Shown piece by piece: positions 8,137 to 16,080 of a stretch of DNA of 34,923 bases. Position 1 is the first letter of the stretch, and each line of letters starts with the position of its first letter. A model generated the notes under the pieces. That model did no database searches, was not told the origin of the DNA, and worked only from the letters and a program-made list of their open reading frames with translations. The DNA is from Bacteroidales bacterium Bact_19 (GTDB taxonomy: Bacteria; Bacteroidota; Bacteroidia; Bacteroidales; ML635J-15): assembly GCA_001603595.1 (NCBI GenBank), contig LUZK01000001.1:1-34923 (forward strand), read 5' to 3'. A program made the translations under genes and the position numbers.

Positions 8137-9153
8137 CTATAAAATAATAACTTCACTTTCGAGTGTTACTTCAAATGTATTGAAAACTTTAGCTTTAACT
8201 ATTTCAGATAATTCTAAAATTTCTCTTCCGGTTGCTTTACCGGTTTTGTTTATTAGTACAAGAGCTTGTTTTTCATGAACAGCTGCATTTTCATAGACAA
8301 AACCTTTAAGTCCACACTTATCTATCATCCAACCTGCAGCAATTTTATATTTATTTTCCTCAACAGGAAAATATTTTAAATCTGGAAAAATACTTAACAG
8401 ATGTTTGAATTTTATTGAATCAACGATAGGATTTTTAAAGAATGAGCCGGCATTTCCCGTAATTTTGTAATCCGGCAACTTAGAATTACGTACTAATAAT
8501 ACAGCATTTCGAATAGAGATTGGATTAATTTCGATTTTATTTGTGGAAAAATATATTTCTAAATCAGCATAATTTATTTTTAATTCATTTTTCTTTGGAA
8601 ATCTATAAGTTACAGAAGTAATTAAAGCTCTGTCTTTCAACTCGTTTTTAAAAATGCTGTTACGGTAAGTAAATTTGCAATCATTGGCCGAAATTGTTTT
8701 AAACTGTTTTTCAATTAGATCAAAGAATTCAACTTTATAGATAAACTCCGAAACTTCTCTGCCATAGGCTCCGATATTTTGAACAGCCGAGGCCCCCACA
8801 GTTCCTGGAATTCCGGATAGATTTTCAGCACCATAAACTCCTGTGTTTAAACAAAACTCGACGAAATTGTCCCAGATGCATCCAGCATCGGCACGAATGA
8901 TTGAATAAACATTGTTTTGTTCAGTCACTTTTATTTCCGAACACCTGTTTTGAATAATATATCCATTGAAATTGTTTGTAAATAAAATATTACTTCCAAC
9001 TCCAAGAATGAAGTATTTATCGTTAGAAAAATCTATTTGTTCAGTAAGAAGATTTAAGTCACCTCTATCTTCAATCTGAATGTAATAATCCGTAATGACT
9101 TGAATCCCAAAAGTATTATGTTCTTGTAACGAGAAATTTTTAAATATTTTCAT
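8137..9153 (-). CDS. murB: UDP-N-acetylenolpyruvoylglucosamine reductase
   Basis: FAD enzyme that reduces UDP-N-acetylglucosamine enolpyruvate to UDP-N-acetylmuramate with NADPH, the second committed step of peptidoglycan synthesis, in the cytoplasm. At 338 residues it matches the longer E. coli-like (type I) MurB. Visible motifs are the FAD loop LGVGSNIL (50-57), LSGIPGTVGAS with the following QNIGAYG, the YRNS motif (Arg164), the proton-donor Ser237 in GNAGSFFKNP, and the C-terminal active Glu in LESEV (332-334). The ATG is 24 bases downstream of the small exported-protein gene on the same strand, which suggests read-through from the asparaginase transcript. It converges with the sulfatase-fold gene, leaving only 33 bases and no clear terminator. 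Confidence 0.95.
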   Translation of the reverse strand: MKIFKNFSLQEHNTFGIQVITDYYIQIEDRGDLNLLTEQIDFSNDKYFILGVGSNILFTNNFNGYIIQNRCSEIKVTEQNNVYSIIRADAGCIWDNFVEFCLNTGVYGAENLSGIPGTVGASAVQNIGAYGREVSEFIYKVEFFDLIEKQFKTISANDCKFTYRNSIFKNELKDRALITSVTYRFPKKNELKINYADLEIYFSTNKIEINPISIRNAVLLVRNSKLPDYKITGNAGSFFKNPIVDSIKFKHLLSIFPDLKYFPVEENKYKIAAGWMIDKCGLKGFVYENAAVHEKQALVLINKTGKATGREILELSEIVKAKVFNTFEVTLESEVIIL

Positions 9154-9177
9154 TATAAAAAATGTGAGAATTAAATT

Positions 9178-9615
9178 TTAACCTACTGCTCCAAGTAAAA
9201 CCATCTTTTTATTGGAAAAGGCTTTTACAATTATTGGAGTAGAAATTATTTTACCATCATATAAATAAATTGTAAGATTTACTTTGAATTCATCTTCCTC
9301 CAATTGTTCTATTTCTTTTACTGACACCTTTTCAATCTCTTTAATTGACGGAACAACAAAACTTCTGTCATTAGTATATCCTGCCAGAAATTCTTCAACA
9401 AACTGGATTTTGTTACTTTTTAACATTCCATAAAGTTGCAATTGAAGATATTCTTCGTCAAAAAATCTTATTGTGTTGTCAATGTCTCCATTTTGGACTA
9501 AAGATGCAAATTCTTTACAAAACTTTCTAACATGTTTTTGTTTTATATTTTGAGCCTGCATAAATCCTTGACTAAAAACAAAAACTAAAATCGAAAACAG
9601 TATAAATTTTTTCAT
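9178..9615 (-). CDS. Small exported hypothetical protein (NTF2/DUF4878-like size)
   Basis: I do not recognise a named family with confidence. With the start at ATG 9615 the product is 145 residues and begins with a clear signal peptide (MKKFILFSILVFVFSQGFMQAQ). A longer upstream start would precede the signal and intrude on the asparaginase end. The mature part is an alpha+beta protein with FCKEFASLVQNGDIDNTIRFF, reminiscent of the cystatin/NTF2-like lumenal helper proteins often found as orphan periplasmic proteins in this phylum. No catalytic residues stand out. It lies between L-asparaginase (38 bases upstream) and murB (24 bases downstream), all on one strand. Confidence 0.7.
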   Translation of the reverse strand: MKKFILFSILVFVFSQGFMQAQNIKQKHVRKFCKEFASLVQNGDIDNTIRFFDEEYLQLQLYGMLKSNKIQFVEEFLAGYTNDRSFVVPSIKEIEKVSVKEIEQLEEDEFKVNLTIYLYDGKIISTPIIVKAFSNKKMVLLGAVG

Positions 9616-9653
9616 GTTATTTTTTTTTAACAAATATAATTTAATTTTTGGAT

Positions 9654-10664
9654 TTAGCATTCACCTCTTAAAGAAATACAAAGTAATTTTTCTATTTCAT
9701 TTTTTTTATAATTTTGACCTAATAAATACATCATTTTGGTAACAGCAGCTTCGGTAGTCATATCTTTACCACCAATTACTCCAATTTCTTGCAATTTAAT
9801 GCTTGTGGAGTATTTCCCTTGGATTACTTTACCAACCAGACATTGAGAAATATTTAATACGATAATATTTTTATCAATTGCTTCTTTTAGAACCCCAATA
9901 AAATCACTGTCGGTTGGAGCATTTCCGGATCCGTAGGACTCAATAATTAGACCCTTTAACCCTGGGGTGTTTATTAGGTTTCTGAGTATGTTTAATGACA
10001 TGCCTGGAAATAATTTAACAAGCGCAATATCAGTGCAAATAGATTTATGAAAAATTAAAAAATCAATGCTTGGTCGGTAAAGATATTCGTCGAAAATTTT
10101 TATATCTGTACCTACTTTTGCGAGAGCTGGATAATTCGGAGAAATGAAAGCATCAAAATTCTCGGCACTGAACTTAGTTGTCCGGTTGCCTCTCATCAAT
10201 TTATTTTCAAAATAAATACAAACTTCTTGTATTAAATGTTTCCCATTTTTTGACATACAAGCCATTTCAAGTGCGGCAATAATGTTTTCACGAGCATCAG
10301 TTCTTAATAATCCTATTGGTAACTGTGACCCGGTAAATATTACAGGCTTCGTTAGATTTTCGAGCATGAAACTAAGTGCCGAAGCTGAATATGACATAGT
10401 ATCCGAACCATGTAAAACTACAAAACCATCATAATTGTCATAGTTTTCGACAATAACATTCGCAATTTTAATCCAGAATTCAGGATTCGCATCTGCCGAA
10501 TCAATCATATTATCAAAACTGACAGAACTTAATTTAGCAGGAAAATTTTTTAATAAAGGAATGTAATTAATTAAATTTTCAAATGTAAAAGGTAATAAAA
10601 CACCTTTTTCGTTTTGAATCATTCCAATAGTTCCACCAGTGTAAATTATTAAAATATTTTGCAT
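9654..10664 (-). CDS. ansA: Type I (cytoplasmic) L-asparaginase
   Basis: 336-residue asparaginase without a signal peptide, which fits the cytoplasmic AnsA type that hydrolyses asparagine to aspartate and ammonia. The first active-site loop is YTGGTIG with nucleophile Thr12. The second is HGSDTM (85-90). The charge-relay Lys164 is in RGNRTTKF. An odd detail is Ser87 where nearly all family members have Thr in HGTDTM. This is a conservative change that probably keeps the hydroxyl. The C-terminal GGKDMTTEAAVTK motif is complete. Probably the first gene of a transcript continuing into the small exported protein and murB. Confidence 0.92.
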   Translation of the reverse strand: MQNILIIYTGGTIGMIQNEKGVLLPFTFENLINYIPLLKNFPAKLSSVSFDNMIDSADANPEFWIKIANVIVENYDNYDGFVVLHGSDTMSYSASALSFMLENLTKPVIFTGSQLPIGLLRTDARENIIAALEMACMSKNGKHLIQEVCIYFENKLMRGNRTTKFSAENFDAFISPNYPALAKVGTDIKIFDEYLYRPSIDFLIFHKSICTDIALVKLFPGMSLNILRNLINTPGLKGLIIESYGSGNAPTDSDFIGVLKEAIDKNIIVLNISQCLVGKVIQGKYSTSIKLQEIGVIGGKDMTTEAAVTKMMYLLGQNYKKNEIEKLLCISLRGEC

Positions 10665-10682
10665 AACCTTAAATTAAGAAGG

Positions 10683-10690
10683 CAAAATTA
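10683..10690 (-). promoter_or_regulatory. Candidate -7 box for the asparaginase transcript
   Basis: The minus strand reads TAATTTTG, matching TAnnTTTG, 18 bases upstream of the asparaginase ATG. No convincing -33 TTG is seen at 19-21 bases, so confidence is limited. Confidence 0.4.
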
Positions 10691-10755
10691 AAAATAAAAG
10701 GATTAAAACTGAGAAAATAGACTTTTAAGTATCTATCTTTTTTTAGAGATAATCA

Positions 10756-11115
10756 TTAAATGACAAAATTTTTATCAATATCTCTATTAATTTCAGCTTC
10801 GTTTTCAAGTTCATCAATAAAATTATTCATCTGTTCTTCATCATACATTTCGTCATTTAATAGAGCTTGAGTAAAAAAATGTATGTGTTCCAAACAAGCT
10901 GAATTAGCGGATTCTGAAATTAGTTCGAGATTATGCTTAATCGTCTCAATATTTTGAGATAAGTTTGCGGTTCTGATTTTATTTAAGTATTTGTAGAAAT
11001 CAACAATAAAAGTATTAAGCAAAATTTTAATGTTTTCTGGGTTATTCCCTATTTTTGCTGTTAATGCAGCTAAATTAAAATGCTGTAAATAATCAGGGAT
11101 TATAATTTTTTCCAT
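10756..11115 (-). CDS. Small acidic helical protein, possibly HPt-like
   Basis: 119 residues, predicted all-helical, with no signal peptide. Residues ~28-90 follow the spacing of a histidine phosphotransfer domain: ILLNTFIVDFYKYLNKIRTA, then a candidate His61 in IKHNLELISESA, then a helix ending LEHIHFF. In classical HPt domains the His is followed by LKGS. Here it is LELI, so the Lys and Gly that shape the phosphorylation site are missing. It could be a degenerate HPt, a regulator-binding helical bundle, or unrelated. No sensor kinase or response regulator is adjacent. It is divergent from rpsA. Confidence 0.6.
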   Translation of the reverse strand: MEKIIIPDYLQHFNLAALTAKIGNNPENIKILLNTFIVDFYKYLNKIRTANLSQNIETIKHNLELISESANSACLEHIHFFTQALLNDEMYDEEQMNNFIDELENEAEINRDIDKNFVI

Positions 11116-11145
11116 AATTTATCAATTAAAATAGTTGTATCACTA

Positions 11146-11153
11146 CAAATATA
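11146..11153 (-). promoter_or_regulatory. Candidate -7 box for the HPt-like gene
   Basis: Minus-strand TATATTTG, an exact fit to TAnnTTTG, 30 bases upstream of the ATG at 11115. The -33 region is not recognisable. Confidence 0.4.
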
Positions 11154-11266
11154 ATATAAATAATTATATAAATGTAATTTGTGAAAGGAAAAATTCTTAA
11201 AATAATTCTGTTGTTTAATCCTTTTAATATGCTTGAAATAAAAAAATAAAATATTTTTAATAAATC

Positions 11267-11297
11267 TTTGATATTCAGAAAAAAAAGAATATTTTTG
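11267..11297 (+). promoter_or_regulatory. Bacteroidota-type promoter of rpsA
   Basis: TTTG at 11267-11270, a 19-base spacer, then TATTTTTG at 11290-11297. This is the full primary sigma (SigABfr-type) consensus TTTG-N19-21-TAnnTTTG. Transcription would start near 11304, leaving a leader of about 58 bases before the rpsA ATG. The leader is A/T-rich and has no Shine-Dalgarno sequence. Confidence 0.75.
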
Positions 11298-11361
11298 CAG
11301 CCAATTTTGAGCTAGTGGTTTTATAAATAATGTCCAACTTAATTAATTTTAATTTATTAAC

Positions 11362-13284
11362 ATGACAGAACAAGAAAAAAATGAAATTTTGAACGAACAA
11401 CCGATTGAAGTTCAAAACGTTGAACAAGAAACAAAAATTGAAGCAGCTGAAATTAAAGAAACTTTAAAAGCTGAAAATCAGGTTGAAGAATTTAATTGGG
11501 ATCTTATCGGCAAAAAAGATGTAGGTTATGATCCTAAAAAACGTGCTGAATTAGAAGAATTATACAACAACACTTTTAAACTTGTAGAAGAAGGAGAAGT
11601 TGTTACAGGTACTGTTGTAGCAATCAACAAACGAGAAGTTGTTGTAAACATTGGTTACAAATCCGAAGGTGTAATTAATGCCAATGAATTTCGTTATGAA
11701 GAAATTAAAGTTGGAGACAAAGTAGAGGTTTTTGTTGAAAATATGGAGAGCCTCGATGGTCAATTAGTTTTGTCCCACAAAAAGGCATTAACATTAAAAT
11801 CATGGGATCGTGTTAATCAAGCTTACGAAAACGACGAAATTGTTAAAGGTTACATAAAATGTAAAACTAAAGGCGGTATGATTGTAGATGTTTTTGGCAT
11901 CGAATCATTCTTGCCCGGTTCACAAATTGATGTAAAACCTATTCGCGATTATGATATTTATGTTGGTAAAACAATGGAATTCAAGATTGTGAAAATCAAT
12001 CATGAATTTAAAAACGTTGTTGTTTCTCATAAAGCTCTTATAGAAGCTGAACTCGAAGAACAAAAGAAACATATTATTGCACAACTTGAAAAAGGCCAAG
12101 TTCTTGAAGGTACAGTTAAAAATATTACTAGTTATGGTGTATTTATTGACTTAGGTGGTGTTGACGGTTTGATTCACATTACAGACTTATCTTGGGGTAG
12201 AGTAAATCATCCTGAAGAAATAGTTTCTCTTGATGAGAAAATTCAAGTTGTAATTCTTGATTTTGATGACGATAAAAAACGAATTGCTCTTGGTCTAAAA
12301 CAACTTACGCCTCATCCATGGGATTCACTTGACCCAAATTTAAAAGTCGGTGATAAAGTTAAAGGTAAAGTTGTAATACTTCAGGATTACGGTGCATTTA
12401 TAGAAATAGCTCCCGGTGTAGAAGGTCTTATCCATGTATCAGAAATGTCATGGTCACAACACCTTCGCACAGCTCAAGATTTTATGAAAATTGGTGATGA
12501 AGTAGAAGCTGTTATCTTAACATTAGATCGTGAAGAAAGAAAAATGTCATTGGGAATTAAACAGCTATATCCGGATCCATGGGAAAACATCGAAGAAAGA
12601 TATAAAGTCGGTTCTCGTCACATGTCTAAAGTACGCAATTTTACTAACTTCGGAATTTTCGTAGAACTTGAAGAAGGTGTTGATGGTCTAGTTCATATTT
12701 CAGATCTTTCATGGACAAAGAAAATTAAACATCCTGCAGAATTTACTCATATTGGTGCAGACCTCGAAGTTGTAGTTCTCGAAATAGATAAAGAAAACCG
12801 TCGTCTAAGTCTTGGACACAAACAAATTGAAGAAAATCCATGGGACTTCTTCGAAACAATATTTACGCTCGACTCAATTCATGAAGGTACTGTAATAGAA
12901 ATGAGTGATAAAGGTTCTATTATTGCCCTACCTTATGGAGTAGAAGGTTTTGCAACTCCAAAACACATGATTAAAGAAGACGGAACTCCAGCAAAACTTG
13001 ATGAAAAACTCGAATTTAAAGTTATCGAATTCAATAAAGAAGCTAAAAAAATCTTTGTTTCTCACAGCAGAATATATGAAGATCTAAGAAAAATTGAAGA
13101 AGAAGAAGCTAAAGCAAAAGCTTTGGGTTCCAAGAAAACTTCAAAGAAAAAATCTGCCGACAAAATCGAAAAAACCACTCTAGGTGATGTTACTGACTTA
13201 GCTGCTTTAAAAGCTGAGCTTCTCGAAAAAGAAAAAGAATCAAAGAAAAGTTCAAAAAAATCAAAAAACGATAGCGAAGAATAA
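11362..13284 (+). CDS. rpsA: 30S ribosomal protein S1
   Basis: 640 residues with six S1 (OB-fold) RNA-binding domains at about 78-141, 159-224, 245-313, 330-399, 416-486 and 504-570. Domains 3-5 are the most canonical, each ending in a segment like ISLGLKQL followed by PW. An acidic N-terminal extension (1-50) and a Lys/Ser/Glu-rich tail (580-640) flank them, as is usual in Bacteroidota. S1 brings mRNA to the 30S subunit. In this phylum, which lacks strong Shine-Dalgarno use, it is thought to be particularly important for start-site recognition on A/U-rich leaders. Codon use is noticeably richer in preferred codons than its neighbours, consistent with high expression. It stands alone between a strong promoter and a terminator. 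Confidence 0.96.
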   Translation: MTEQEKNEILNEQPIEVQNVEQETKIEAAEIKETLKAENQVEEFNWDLIGKKDVGYDPKKRAELEELYNNTFKLVEEGEVVTGTVVAINKREVVVNIGYKSEGVINANEFRYEEIKVGDKVEVFVENMESLDGQLVLSHKKALTLKSWDRVNQAYENDEIVKGYIKCKTKGGMIVDVFGIESFLPGSQIDVKPIRDYDIYVGKTMEFKIVKINHEFKNVVVSHKALIEAELEEQKKHIIAQLEKGQVLEGTVKNITSYGVFIDLGGVDGLIHITDLSWGRVNHPEEIVSLDEKIQVVILDFDDDKKRIALGLKQLTPHPWDSLDPNLKVGDKVKGKVVILQDYGAFIEIAPGVEGLIHVSEMSWSQHLRTAQDFMKIGDEVEAVILTLDREERKMSLGIKQLYPDPWENIEERYKVGSRHMSKVRNFTNFGIFVELEEGVDGLVHISDLSWTKKIKHPAEFTHIGADLEVVVLEIDKENRRLSLGHKQIEENPWDFFETIFTLDSIHEGTVIEMSDKGSIIALPYGVEGFATPKHMIKEDGTPAKLDEKLEFKVIEFNKEAKKIFVSHSRIYEDLRKIEEEEAKAKALGSKKTSKKKSADKIEKTTLGDVTDLAALKAELLEKEKESKKSSKKSKNDSEE

Positions 13285-13301
13285 AATAAGAATCAAACAT
13301 T

Positions 13302-13332
13302 GAAAAAAACCGGTTATGCCGGTTTTTTTTTA
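13302..13332 (+). terminator. Rho-independent terminator of rpsA
   Basis: Stem ACCGG (13309-13313) with CCGGT (13319-13323), a five-base loop, extended by a run of A before and eight or more T after. It lies 18 bases downstream of the rpsA stop codon. Confidence 0.85.
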
Positions 13333-13530
13333 CCTTGCCGAAATGTTTCTATTTAATAAAACTTTGTTGAATTTTAAAAGTCTTTAAAAAAATATAAAAA
13401 ATCAGATACCTAAGAAATTGGATTGAAGATATTTTAATAAAAAATTGTATTCATAAAAAAGTTATAATAAAATATTTACTGTGATACAAAAAAATGTGGA
13501 AATTTTTTATTTTTACAAAAATATCTGTTA

Positions 13531-14523
13531 ATGTCATCTGAAGTTTACGATAAAAGGCTTGTTAATCTTTATTCTTCTGTATTGGAGGTTACACATTGTC
13601 CTTATTGTAACAGTACAAAGTTTTATCGTCATGGGAGGTATAAATATACAGAAAGGTACAGATGTTGCAGTTGTAAAAGGACTTTTATTCCAAGTACCGG
13701 GACAACAATACATTATTTGTAGAAAAAAGTTATTTTTATCGAGTATGCTGAAGATATTAAAAATAGAGGTTTAGATACACTCCGTGCAATGTGTGAGAGA
13801 TTAAAAATTGCTCCACTAACAGCATTTGACTGGAGACATAAAATATTGGCCTCGCTTTCTCCCGAAGAATTTACATTTGGTAGAGAGGTTATTTGTGATG
13901 ATTTGTGGTTACGATTTAGTCGTAAGGGTAGGAAAGGAGTTGAAAATCCCCGAAAGCACGGAGGTAAAATTACTCTTGCCGATGATAAAAATTGTTCTAA
14001 AACCGTAACATCAACCGATGAAACAGCATCAATGTTTAGACTTGCAACAGTAGGTAAGCTACGGGAAAAACATTTGTTGAAGGTGCTTTGCGGAAGGATA
14101 AAACCGGAAAGTAAAATCATAAGTTCTTCGCGAAACTGTTATTTAGGTTTTGTTAAGAAAATGAGTCTTAATCATGACGATTTAAAGAATGCTAAGCAAA
14201 CTAAAAAAGCGATTAAGATAAATCGGTTTATTGGTATGAATAAAGATTTGAAGCTGTGGATAAATCATAAACTTTATGGGGTTTCGACAAAATATTTACA
14301 GCAGTATAATAATTTTTATTTATTTTCATTGTTTTGTCGATTTGATCCACTTGGAAAATACAGTTTGAACCTGAAGTTTGTCTGGCGGATATTTACTGAT
14401 ATGGAAAACATTTACAGAAATTTTATTACACAACAAACTACGGCTGTTTATTCAGCCCCAACAAAAAGAAAATGGAAAACAACTAACTTATATTTTATAA
14501 GAAATAATAATGTTCCTTATTAA
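13531..14523 (+). pseudogene. IS1595-family transposase, inactivated by an in-frame TAG and active-site loss
   Basis: A single reading frame runs from ATG 13531 to the stop at 14521-14523 with only one interruption, TAG at 13720-13722. The part before it is the N-terminal zinc ribbon (CPYCNSTKFYRHG...CCSCKRTF) followed by TGTTIH. The part after continues the family alignment: a helix-turn-helix ending TAFDWRHKIL, then CDDLWL at the first catalytic Asp, PRKHGGK, and YGVSTKYLQQY near the end. The second catalytic Asp, expected in a TDGHRSY-like motif, is replaced (ISSSRNCY). The His/Asn region reads MNKDLKLW instead of HSRLK. So it is not active regardless of the stop. A second product could start at ATG 13789. 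I found no terminal inverted repeats or target duplication in the flanks (13332-13530 and 14524-14555), and no passenger genes. Confidence 0.82.
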
Positions 14524-14555
14524 AGGATTGAAAATATAGAAACAATAAATTAAAA

Positions 14556-15920
14556 TTAATGTCCTGTTGTGAGAATTCCACCGTATGATTTTATAATTTC
14601 GATAGACTTTTTTACAATTTCATCAAGAAGTTCTTTCGATGTCGCTTCAGCAAGAAATCTTAAATATGGTTCAGTATTACTAGGTCTTATATTTAACCAC
14701 CAATCTTTGTATTCAATTCTGTAACCGTCGAAATCATAAAAGGCAGTTGGTTCTTCAATTGATTTAAAATAATTTATTACAGCATCCATTGCGATTTGTT
14801 TGTCGTCAATTTTAAAGTTTATTTCTCCCGAATTTTGATATTTTTTGATTCGATTAATTAATTCGGAAACTTTAATTCCTCGAGAATGAAATTTTGCAAC
14901 TACGTTTAAAATTAAAAGACAAGCTAATATTCCGGAATCTGAGTAGTAAAAGTCCCTGAAGTAATAATGTCCAGCTAGTTCACCACCGTAAATACCATCA
15001 ATTTCTTTAAGTTTTGTAGCAGCAAAAGCTCTCCCGACTCTCCACATTTCCATACTACTGCCAAATTGCTCAATGTATTCACCTACGGCTTTTGATGTTC
15101 TGATGTCTTGTATAACTTTTCCTTTAAGACCTTTTTCTTCCAAAAAGTAGTGTGCAAGAACAGCTATCATTAAGTCTGGTGAAATAAATTCAGCTTTTTC
15201 ATCAACAAACATTACACGATCAGCGTCTCCATCGAAGATTATTCCAATATCGGACTTGTTTTCAATCACATGTTTTTGAAGGTCCCGGATGTTTTCTGAT
15301 ACTAATGGATTAGCTTCGTGATTTGGGAATGTGCCGTCAAGTTCTTCGTAAAAATATTTTGGAGTTTTACCCAAGAGCTTTCTGATAAATAATCCGGCCA
15401 TTCCATTGCTGCAATCTATGCTTATATTTAATTTATTTATATCAGGCACATAATTTTTAAGAAAATTAATGTAATCTTCTCTAATATCGAAATCAATAAT
15501 TTTTCCTCTGATGTCTTTTGATTTAATTTCTTGAGATTCAACAAGTTTTTCAACTTGATTTAATCCGTTGTCATAACCTATTGGCTTGGCATCCTTACCT
15601 GAAACCTTTAATCCGTTGTATTCAGCAGGATTGTGTGAAGCAGTTATCATAACGGAAGCATCAAAGTCAAATTTTGCTGTTCCCCAGTAAATCATTGGAG
15701 TCGTACTTAAACCCGTATAATAAACATCACAACCTGCATCATTTATTCCTTTTAACAATGCTTCTTTTATTTCAGGGGAAGACACTCTTACGTCATTACC
15801 TACCAATATCTTTTTCGCATTTAGAATCTGTGGCAAAAAGAAACCAATTTTATAAACATCGTTTTTGTTAAAATCTTTGTTGTAAATACCTCTAATGTCA
15901 TATGCTTTAAATGCTTTCAT
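14556..15920 (-). CDS. manB: Phosphoglucomutase/phosphomannomutase (alpha-D-phosphohexomutase family)
   Basis: 454-residue cytoplasmic enzyme interconverting hexose 1- and 6-phosphates, feeding GDP-mannose or UDP-glucose sugars for surface polysaccharides. All four family motifs are present: phosphoserine loop ITASHNP with Ser95, metal loop FDGDADR, sugar-specificity loop GGELAGH, and phosphate-binding RPSNTEP near the C-terminus. The GELAGH variant, close to GEMSGH, belongs to the PMM/PGM dual-specificity subgroup, so I cannot say which sugar is preferred. Full length. It stands alone on the minus strand, with the transposase remnant 32 bases downstream. Confidence 0.92.
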   Translation of the reverse strand: MKAFKAYDIRGIYNKDFNKNDVYKIGFFLPQILNAKKILVGNDVRVSSPEIKEALLKGINDAGCDVYYTGLSTTPMIYWGTAKFDFDASVMITASHNPAEYNGLKVSGKDAKPIGYDNGLNQVEKLVESQEIKSKDIRGKIIDFDIREDYINFLKNYVPDINKLNISIDCSNGMAGLFIRKLLGKTPKYFYEELDGTFPNHEANPLVSENIRDLQKHVIENKSDIGIIFDGDADRVMFVDEKAEFISPDLMIAVLAHYFLEEKGLKGKVIQDIRTSKAVGEYIEQFGSSMEMWRVGRAFAATKLKEIDGIYGGELAGHYYFRDFYYSDSGILACLLILNVVAKFHSRGIKVSELINRIKKYQNSGEINFKIDDKQIAMDAVINYFKSIEEPTAFYDFDGYRIEYKDWWLNIRPSNTEPYLRFLAEATSKELLDEIVKKSIEIIKSYGGILTTGH

Positions 15921-15952
15921 AATTAGCTGTTTTATTTTTGTTTATTGAATTT

Positions 15953-15960
15953 CAAAAATA
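15953..15960 (-). promoter_or_regulatory. Candidate -7 box for the phosphohexomutase gene
   Basis: Minus-strand TATTTTTG, matching TAnnTTTG, 32 bases upstream of the ATG at 15920. It lies just downstream (minus-strand sense) of the strong hairpin at 15985-16015, which would insulate it. No -33 element is evident. Confidence 0.4.
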
Positions 15961-15976
15961 AAAAAAATATTAATCA

Positions 15977-16066
15977 AAAAAAAGAAAGAGTTTGGGTTTG
16001 GTGCCCAAACTCTTTTTACTAACCCCAATCAACCATGAAAAAGAGAAAAGATAGAAATCAAATTTT
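15977..16066 (-). ncRNA. Candidate small RNA (orphan transcription unit of about 90 nt)
   Basis: On the minus strand a -7 box TACCTTTG (16080-16073) is followed by about 50 bases of pyrimidine-rich sequence. That contains CTCTTTTTCATGG and then GATTGGGGTTAG. A perfect 12-bp hairpin (16015-16004 with 15996-15985, 7-base loop) comes next, then a C and eight T. That is a complete promoter-body-terminator arrangement with no good ORF inside, in the middle of a 460-bp divergent intergenic region. The segment CTTTTTCAT is complementary to AUGAAAAAG, the start region of many exported-protein genes. The -33 element is weak. The alternative is a plus-strand leader with a 37-codon ORF starting at ATG 16035. 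No database comparison was possible. Confidence 0.45.
15984..16016. terminator. Perfect 12-bp hairpin terminator between divergent genes
   Basis: AAAGAGTTTGGG (15985-15996) pairs without mismatch with CCCAAACTCTTT (16004-16015) around a 7-base loop. On the minus strand it is followed by CTTTTTTTT, on the plus strand by five T, so the minus strand is the better terminator direction. No annotated gene ends here on either strand. Confidence 0.75.
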
Positions 16067-16072
16067 CTGTTA

Positions 16073-16080
16073 CAAAGGTA
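16073..16080 (-). promoter_or_regulatory. Candidate -7 box of the orphan minus-strand transcript
   Basis: Minus-strand TACCTTTG fits TAnnTTTG exactly and lies about 58 bases upstream of the 12-bp terminator hairpin. The -33 region is T-rich without a clear TTG. Confidence 0.45.

Noticed and set aside
10720-10755. Terminator between the HPt-like and asparaginase genes
   Set aside because: Only a 5-bp stem (TATCT/AGATA) around a T-run, too weak to call.
13720-13722. Programmed read-through or recoding of TAG in the transposase
   Set aside because: No other gene in the window uses TAG as sense, and the catalytic residues are already lost, so simple decay explains it better.
13713-14120. Minus-strand ORF of 135 codons across the transposase remnant
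   Set aside because: It is antisense to recognisable IS1595 motifs and has no family resemblance of its own.
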